A DNA stretch of 37,675 bases from a virus, in the IMG/VR virus record IMGVR_UViG_3300031951_000524, positions 1-37,675 of that record, one strand, 5' to 3'. A program made the position numbers and the translations under genes. Under the pieces are notes generated by a model. That model saw only the letters and a program-made list of their open reading frames with translations, did not search any database and was not told where the DNA came from. How positions within the stretch are numbered: position 1 is the first letter of the stretch; the number at the start of each line of letters is the position of its first letter. This document shows positions 33,973 through 37,675 of the stretch, in pieces.

Positions 33973-34239
33973 ATGACACAAATCATTTCCTACCTAAGAA
34001 ACTTTTACCTCTCATATAAAACGTACATCATAAGCTCTACTCTCGTGATCTTCCTTTTAATCGGATCGTATCACGCAGGTAAAGCCGTTGGTGCTGCTGA
34101 AGAGCGTGGAAAGATTGCTACCAATCAGGTAGCTGCTACAAAGAAAGGAGTACAAGATGGTGCAAACATCGACCAAAGCGTTCTCACGCTTCCTAATGAT
34201 GACCTTGATCGCCGCTACAGTAAGTGGCTGCGCGACTAG
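33973..34239 (+). CDS. Inner-membrane spanin (Rz-like i-spanin)
   Basis: An 88-residue protein with one N-terminal membrane segment (residues ~18-34, YIISSTLVIFLLIGSYH). A helical periplasmic part follows (EERGKIATNQVAATKK), and it ends LPNDDLDRRYSKWLRD, typical of Rz-like ends. It is short for an Rz. It should pair with the lipoprotein from 34157 to join inner and outer membranes and complete lysis. AGGA lies before ATG 33973. The last 83 bases are shared with the o-spanin gene in a different frame. Confidence 0.85.
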   Translation: MTQIISYLRNFYLSYKTYIISSTLVIFLLIGSYHAGKAVGAAEERGKIATNQVAATKKGVQDGANIDQSVLTLPNDDLDRRYSKWLRD

Positions 34240-34369
34240 CACTGCCTATATTCCAGAATGCTCATGGACGAAAGCTATTAATCCTTCTCGGAAAGATAAA
34301 GTAACCCGTGGCACTAAACAACAGATCGTAGCCCACAATGAAAAGTGGGAACGATTCTGCTCACAATAA
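34157..34369 (+). CDS. Outer-membrane spanin lipoprotein (Rz1-like o-spanin)
   Basis: A 70-residue lipoprotein. Residues 1-24 are a signal peptide ending in a lipobox V-S-G-Cys25 (FLMMTLIAATVSGC). The mature 46 residues include CSWTKAINPSRKD, then GTKQQIVAHNEKWERFC, a pattern seen in o-spanins of podoviruses. The lipid-modified Cys25 would anchor it to the outer membrane, where it meets the i-spanin. It starts inside the i-spanin gene with AAAGGAG 6 bases before ATG and extends 130 bases past it, so it is overlapping rather than fully embedded. Confidence 0.87.
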   Translation: MVQTSTKAFSRFLMMTLIAATVSGCATSTAYIPECSWTKAINPSRKDKVTRGTKQQIVAHNEKWERFCSQ

Positions 34370-34381
34370 GAAGGATACACT

Positions 34382-34711
34382 ATGTCAAAGATCCGAGCGT
34401 TCTCCGTGAATGCACCGACTCTTCTAATTACGGCAGGGACGACAGCTAGTACTCCAGTTGCGCTGCCAAACGTGGGCGCTTCTGTCCGTCTGTGTAACAC
34501 AGGCGCTAACATCGTCTATGTGCACCTTGCACCTGCGCCTGTTCCAGTCGTAGCGACTTTGCCCGGTGCTTCGTTTAGCAACACCTGCTTACCAGTCCTG
34601 CCCGGTGAAGATGCAATCTTCTTCAAAGGCAATGCTACTGACTGGAATATCTCAGCTATTACATCAACCGGGACAAGCGGCTTGCTCGTCTCAGTAGGAG
34701 AGGGAATCTAA
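34382..34711 (+). CDS. Unknown beta-rich small protein (possible virion or decoration protein)
   Basis: A 109-residue protein I do not recognise. It is rich in Thr, Val, Ala and Gly with few charges (FSVNAPTLLITAGTTASTPVALPNVG, then CNTGANIVYVHLAP). It shows the alternating pattern of a beta-sandwich, as in phage head decoration or fibre-associated proteins. AAGAAGGATACAC leads ATG 34382. It overlaps the next ATG by one base. Placement after the lysis cassette and before fibre-like genes supports a structural role, at low certainty. Confidence 0.6.
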   Translation: MSKIRAFSVNAPTLLITAGTTASTPVALPNVGASVRLCNTGANIVYVHLAPAPVPVVATLPGASFSNTCLPVLPGEDAIFFKGNATDWNISAITSTGTSGLLVSVGEGI

Positions 34712-35208
34712 TGCGCCCTATTAATGCAACAACTCTCGCTGCTGCCGGAAGTCTTCTGGCTATTGCTGAACTCATTGAACTCATCAAAGACCCAGAGTAC
34801 GCTAAACGCATACCTGAACTCATTGAAGCTAACGAGACGATTCTTAAAGCTGAAGATCTCCGCAAGGAAATCGCGGCGTTTGATTCCCGCGTAGCTGAGT
34901 TTGATGCTCAGGTTGCCGCTGCTGTCGTTAAAGCCACTGAGCTTAATGACCGCGAGTTAGCCCTCAATGAGCGTGAAGGTACACTTGTCGCTAAGGAATC
35001 TGCCTTGAGTCAATATCAAGCAGACCTTGATGCCCGGCAGAGTGAACTGGCACAAGCTGAAGCTCGCCTGAAAGATACTGTCGCAGCTTACGTGACAAAA
35101 GGCAACCGTCTTGAGACTGAACTGGCAAAAGCCCGTACAGCTACAGCGGAGGCTAATGCACTACGCGATGAATACAAAGCTAAACTGACGACCCTGAGTA
35201 ACCTCTAA
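34711..35208 (+). CDS. Coiled-coil protein of unknown function
   Basis: A 165-residue protein, nearly all helix. A short N-terminal helix with PEYAKRIPELIEANETIL is followed by a long heptad-rich coiled coil from about residue 50 to 160 (Leu/Ala at core positions with Glu/Arg/Lys flanks). No catalytic motif is visible. It could be a trimerisation or chaperone module for the fibre-like protein encoded next, with which it shares a one-base TAATG junction. That link is an inference from neighbourhood. Confidence 0.65.
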   Translation: MRPINATTLAAAGSLLAIAELIELIKDPEYAKRIPELIEANETILKAEDLRKEIAAFDSRVAEFDAQVAAAVVKATELNDRELALNEREGTLVAKESALSQYQADLDARQSELAQAEARLKDTVAAYVTKGNRLETELAKARTATAEANALRDEYKAKLTTLSNL

Positions 35209-36083
35209 TGTTAAAGGCTCCGGGTAATCCAACTACCGGGGGTGGGGCTGGTGATGTATCCGGCCCCGCATCCTCAGTTGATAACGCAATTGCCCGTTTT
35301 GGCGGCACGACCGGCAAGCTGATTCAGGGCTATACCGCTAACTCGCCTACCATAAACGATACCGGTGAAATGTCTATTGGGTATAGCGCGGCTACAACTC
35401 CCCCGCTTTCTGTTACGGGCGGTGCATCTGGAACTGACCTTATCCGCCTTATACGGCCAACAACGGGACTGACTTACGGCTGGTCGCTTGCGGGTGGCGG
35501 CCTTGCGTTCAATGATGTTACCGCTGGTTTTATTCCGTGTAATATTTTCGCGGATGTTGGCGTTAACCAAGTTTACCTCGGGCAGAAACTTAAGACGATT
35601 GCTGACACTCGCCCAAGCCTTTTAAGTGCAACAACCTTTGGCACTACTGCTGGCACCGATGTCGCTGGGAATGACCTTCGCATTCAAGGCGGACTTGGAA
35701 CGGGCTCGGGGTTATCTGGAGGCATATCATTTAGAACAGGCGACCCGCTCGCTAGCGGAACTACCACACAAACATCTACTGAAAAACTACGCCTTGGCGC
35801 AGATGGCAAAATCACGGTACTTGGAACCAACACAGCGGCTGGCACCACTGGAGCGCGTACAATCAACAGGGCAAGCGGCACCGTCAACTTTGCAGCGGGG
35901 GCAACCTCGCTGGTAGTGACGAACGCACTCTGCACCACGGCAAGCATTGTATTCGCTACTGTCCGCACGAATGATGTCACCGCAGTTATCAAGAATGTGG
36001 TCCCGGCAGCGGGGTCATTCACCATCAACCTCGCCTCTGCTGCTACTGCCGAAACCAGCGTTGGCTTCTTAATCATCAACTAA
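35208..36083 (+). CDS. Second tail-fibre-like / appendage protein
   Basis: A 291-residue protein with the common phage fibre opening GGGAGDVSGPASSVDNAIARFGGTTGKLIQ, here near residues 11-41. A Thr/Gly/Ser-rich repetitive body follows, with IGYSAATTPPLSVTGG, GTSTEKLRLGADGKI-type stretches and FAAGATSLVVTN. It ends with a beta-rich tip (SVGFLIIN). Codon choice is distinct from the neighbours, with more GCG, GGC, TTT and ATT. This suggests a recently exchanged gene, as often seen for receptor-binding parts. Whether it attaches to the tail or the head is unknown. Confidence 0.75.
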   Translation: MLKAPGNPTTGGGAGDVSGPASSVDNAIARFGGTTGKLIQGYTANSPTINDTGEMSIGYSAATTPPLSVTGGASGTDLIRLIRPTTGLTYGWSLAGGGLAFNDVTAGFIPCNIFADVGVNQVYLGQKLKTIADTRPSLLSATTFGTTAGTDVAGNDLRIQGGLGTGSGLSGGISFRTGDPLASGTTTQTSTEKLRLGADGKITVLGTNTAAGTTGARTINRASGTVNFAAGATSLVVTNALCTTASIVFATVRTNDVTAVIKNVVPAAGSFTINLASAATAETSVGFLIIN

Positions 36084-36091
36084 GAGCATTT

Positions 36092-36385
36092 ATGACAAAG
36101 ACTGAAGAATATTTAGCAAGTGGCGATCTAATTCCTTCTGCCGACCCTGCATGGGTGACGCTACGAATTGACATGTTGCTTAAGCGCTCAACAGTGGATA
36201 ATGGCGGAATTGACCAAATTGCCGCGCTAGACGGGTGGACTCCTGATAACCCCCTTAATCCACCCAAGTTCTGCGTGGAATACGTTAAAAAACTAGCGCA
36301 GCAAAAACTGGCTATTCTAGTTCACAGGCAGCTAGAAGCTCAGGCTCTTGCTCAAGCCCCTGCAATCATCGAGAGCCTTGTGTAA
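36092..36385 (+). CDS. Unknown small protein
   Basis: A 97-residue protein with a basic/acidic helical composition. It opens MTKTEEYLASGDLIPSADPAWVTLRIDMLLKRS and ends in a Gln/Ala-rich helix (KKLAQQKLAILVHRQLEAQALAQAPA). The ATG lies 8 bases past the fibre stop, preceded only by a weak AAGAG-type site. It overlaps the next ATG by one base. Such genes directly after a fibre are often tail-fibre chaperones; the helical C-terminus would suit that, but I see no family signature. Confidence 0.55.
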   Translation: MTKTEEYLASGDLIPSADPAWVTLRIDMLLKRSTVDNGGIDQIAALDGWTPDNPLNPPKFCVEYVKKLAQQKLAILVHRQLEAQALAQAPAIIESLV

Positions 36386-36624
36386 TGGCTTGCTCTGTGC
36401 CATGGCCGCTAGGCAAATGGCTGGACGAGAATCATGCCGACATATGCGACGAGCATGACATTGCTTACTGCACTCGTGTATGGCGGATCAAGGTAGCCTC
36501 GGACTTCGTGGTTGCTCAACGATTCGCTGAACGCGGTTACGCTTCAATCGCCTATCTGTCAATCCCGTACCTCATGGTATTTGGGACGATCTACTGGCTC
36601 TGGGGAAAGTTCTTCCGGCGCTAA
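36385..36624 (+). CDS. Small membrane protein with phospholipase A2-like motif
   Basis: A 79-residue protein. Residues 19-28 read DICDEHDIAY, which fits the phospholipase A2 catalytic pattern C-x2-H-D-x2-Y (Cys21, His24, Asp25, Tyr28). Asp40 in ASDFVVAQRF is in the place of the second catalytic Asp. A membrane segment follows at ~54-74, with a basic end (WGKFFRR). If active, it would cut phospholipids with calcium. Classical disulfides are missing, and the fold would be minimal. A non-enzymatic membrane protein with a chance motif is possible. TAATG junction with the previous gene. Confidence 0.6.
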   Translation: MACSVPWPLGKWLDENHADICDEHDIAYCTRVWRIKVASDFVVAQRFAERGYASIAYLSIPYLMVFGTIYWLWGKFFRR

Positions 36625-36657
36625 CACTAATTATCAACTCTATAAAGGATTAATACA

Positions 36658-36930
36658 ATGGCTATTACAAACGTATCTTACACCAAAATGGGTGACTTCA
36701 CTGTTGTGCCTCTGGCTGACCTCAGCTTGCTCGCAGCTTCGTGCAACCTGAACGGTGACGCTCGTAAAGGTACTAAAGGTGGCTCGACTGCCCTTGGTAA
36801 GACTGCGGGTATGGTTCTGTTGGCTGACCACGGTGCTGGCCAGTTCAGCATGGTTGTCGCCCTCGGCTCGGCTCCTAACGCTAAATGGCAGAACGTAGCT
36901 GTACCTGCAACTCAATACACCCCTATCTAA
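36658..36930 (+). CDS. Unknown small protein, last gene of the rightward block
   Basis: A 90-residue protein with a clear AAAGGATTAATACA leader before ATG 36658. It is Gly/Ala/Val-rich with few acidic residues (MAITNVSYTKMGDFTVVPLADLSLLAASCNLNG, then GMVLLADHGAGQFSMVVALG), consistent with a small beta-fold. Composition and a strong ribosome site suggest high expression, as for a decoration protein. No family recognised. The region after it carries no gene. Confidence 0.65.
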   Translation: MAITNVSYTKMGDFTVVPLADLSLLAASCNLNGDARKGTKGGSTALGKTAGMVLLADHGAGQFSMVVALGSAPNAKWQNVAVPATQYTPI

Positions 36931-36984
36931 CTGCTACACGGCTGGAGGCTCTGCTCGAAAGAGTACCCTCCAGTCCTCTCCGCC

Positions 36985-37055
36985 TGTACTGGCGTACCCT
37001 TGGAATAGCTCCTATGCCCTTACTAAGCATTCCACTCCGAGGGTACACCAGTGCA
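36985..37055 (+). promoter_or_regulatory. Long imperfect hairpin in non-coding right end
   Basis: The outer arms 36985-37000 and 37040-37055 form 16 positions with one mismatch and one G-T pair. Inside, TGGAAT (37001-37006) pairs with ATTCCA (37029-37034), with CTCCG bulged on the 3' side (37035-37039). No T-run follows. It could be a structured RNA, a processing site or a DNA feature for packaging. Confidence 0.6.
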
Positions 37056-37067
37056 GATGTACCGCCT

Positions 37068-37085
37068 TTGGCTACTAGGGTAGCT
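37068..37085 (+). repeat. Direct repeat, copy A (TTGGCTACTAGGGTAGCT)
   Basis: An 18-base word that recurs at 37280-37297 with one change (C to G at position 8). Both copies lie in the non-coding right end about 210 bases apart. The word is partly self-complementary (AGCT end and GGCTA start), so it could bind a protein or form small stems. No known phage element is recognised. Confidence 0.65.
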
Positions 37086-37279
37086 CCCTGTATCCAGATC
37101 CTGCTGTACGGGCAAGAAATCGGCCCTGCTATCGATTCTATAGAGCCTATCGAAAACGCATAGATACAGGCCAGATCATATCCCAGATACCCGAATGTTG
37201 AAAATGGGTCATAATTGTGTGAGGGTATTTAATACAATCCCCGCGTAGATTTCCCCCATAGGGCACCTGATTGCATGCC

Positions 37280-37297
37280 TTGGCTAGTAGGGTAGCT
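37280..37297 (+). repeat. Direct repeat, copy B (TTGGCTAGTAGGGTAGCT)
   Basis: The second copy of the 18-base word, with 17 of 18 bases the same as copy A. It is preceded by GCATGCC and followed by AGCATAGTATTAC. A weaker third echo, GCATGCTCTGGCTATC, lies near 37354. Confidence 0.65.
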
Positions 37298-37498
37298 AGC
37301 ATAGTATTACTACTGTTGTAGACCCTGTTTCTTGCCAAGTGTGCATGGGTGTGCATGCTCTGGCTATCTATCTTGTTTCATTATCCTATATCAACCTCAT
37401 GTATTAATCATTATTAACTATTCATTCAATACCAGTATGCTATCATTATACCTATTAGGTGTCTATATATTTATTTTCATATTATGCTATTATTTATC

Positions 37499-37526
37499 TT
37501 GACACCATAGATTATATCTCTATAAT
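37499..37526 (+). promoter_or_regulatory. Consensus sigma70 promoter (early promoter candidate)
   Basis: A perfect -35 TTGACA (37499-37504) and a perfect -10 TATAAT (37521-37526) are 16 bases apart in an AT-rich tract, reading rightward. No gene starts before the window ends, so it would drive genes beyond 37675, presumably the early genes read by host RNA polymerase, as with the T7 A1-A3 promoters. Confidence 0.8.
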
Positions 37527-37610
37527 GCTTGCCCTTTGTTATCTAGTTACGTTCTAGCGTAGCTATCACTATTTTATAAACTGATACCATACTCACCAGA
37601 TACCAATTGT

Positions 37611-37634
37611 TATACCTAATATGGAGGAGGTTAG
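37611..37634 (-). promoter_or_regulatory. Reversed copy of the phage promoter-like element
   Basis: Read on the minus strand, this is CTAACCTCCTCCATA, then TTAGG, then TATA. It matches copy 3 in 20 of 24 places, with the first 15 bases identical. It points leftward, against all genes in the window. The plus strand also shows ATACCTAATA close to the core ATACCTAGTA, so the site is partly two-sided. It may be a leftward promoter, a polymerase-binding site used for replication, or a genome-end signal. GGAGGAGG on the plus strand is not followed by a start codon at ribosome distance. Confidence 0.5.
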
Positions 37635-37675
37635 ATATTTATCACCTATAATCTATTGAATTATATGGGCTAATG

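Larger units (their letters stand above)
36931..37675. other. Non-coding right end with hairpins, repeats, AT-rich tract and promoters
   Basis: About 745 bases hold no convincing gene: frames here are short, lack ribosome sites and have skewed composition. The left part (36940-37100) is packed with inverted repeats, including the 71-base hairpin at 36985-37055 and a smaller CTGGAGG/CCTCCAG stem at 36942-36973. The middle (37068-37380) has direct repeats. The right part (about 37380-37600) is strongly AT-rich and contains a perfect sigma70 promoter. A minus-strand copy of the phage promoter-like element is near the end. In T7-like phages such a region lies between the last late gene and the first early gene and includes the terminal repeats. 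Confidence 0.75.

Noticed and set aside
36885-37163. 92-residue frame reading into the non-coding right end
   Set aside because: It starts inside the 36658 gene in another frame, has no ribosome site, and most of it covers hairpin-forming sequence; its composition looks accidental.
37560-37590. Possible second sigma70 promoter ending TTATAAACT
   Set aside because: The -10-like TATAAA has only a weak -35 (TTCTAG) at proper distance; AT-rich DNA gives such matches by chance.
1-37675. CRISPR array, tRNA genes, insertion sequences, integrase or lysogeny genes
   Set aside because: No repeat-spacer pattern, cloverleaf, transposase or integrase motif was seen; the gene content is that of a strictly lytic phage.

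Overview
The window is most of the genome of a lytic, tailed, short-tailed phage of the T7 supergroup (Autographiviridae-type podovirus). The evidence is a single-subunit T7-type RNA polymerase, a family-A DNA polymerase with proofreading domain, and a T7-type order of portal, scaffold, capsid, tail tube A, tail tube B, three internal core proteins, tail fibre and terminase. Every convincing gene is on the plus strand and most are packed with 1-90 base overlaps. The RNA polymerase gene lies after the DNA-metabolism genes and directly before the structural genes. This is the phiKMV-like layout rather than the T7 layout, where RNA polymerase is an early gene. A two-component spanin with a lipoprotein partner points to a Gram-negative host; the host cannot be named from sequence alone.

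Layout. 1-11188 is DNA metabolism: the end of an unidentified gene, a DnaB-like helicase, a large metallophosphoesterase, small unknown genes, a DUF5664/dGTP-diphosphohydrolase-like protein with a repeated N-terminus, an ATP-dependent DNA ligase, DNA polymerase, an SSB-position protein, a nucleotidyltransferase, a 5'-3' exonuclease and an endonuclease VII-type resolvase. 11197-13635 is RNA polymerase. 13671-14867 holds small genes, including a GNAT acetyltransferase. 14867-30029 is the virion morphogenesis block. 30029-33040 holds a membrane protein, a probable holin and both terminase subunits. 33042-34369 holds an unknown gene, an endolysin and overlapping spanins. 34382-36930 is an accessory cassette with a second fibre-like protein, a coiled-coil protein and a small membrane protein with a phospholipase A2-like motif. 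36931-37675 is about 745 bases without a gene.

Regulation. Three near-identical 24-base elements (core CTCCATACCTAGTA) sit immediately before the gene after RNA polymerase, before the capsid gene and before the tail-fibre gene. They are the best candidates for promoters of the phage RNA polymerase. A strong intrinsic terminator follows the capsid gene. The non-coding right end holds a perfect sigma70 consensus promoter (TTGACA-16-TATAAT) pointing rightward out of the window, a long imperfect hairpin, direct repeats, an AT-rich tract and a minus-strand copy of the 24-base element. It therefore probably lies just upstream of the early genes, which are not in the window, and may contain the physical genome ends.

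No clearly new multi-gene system (defence island, CRISPR, retron and so on) is visible. The least explained items are the non-coding right end with its reversed promoter-like element, the modular DUF5664 protein with possible nested starts, the metallophosphoesterase with a basic N-terminal region, the PLA2-motif membrane protein, and the moved transglycosylase domain.
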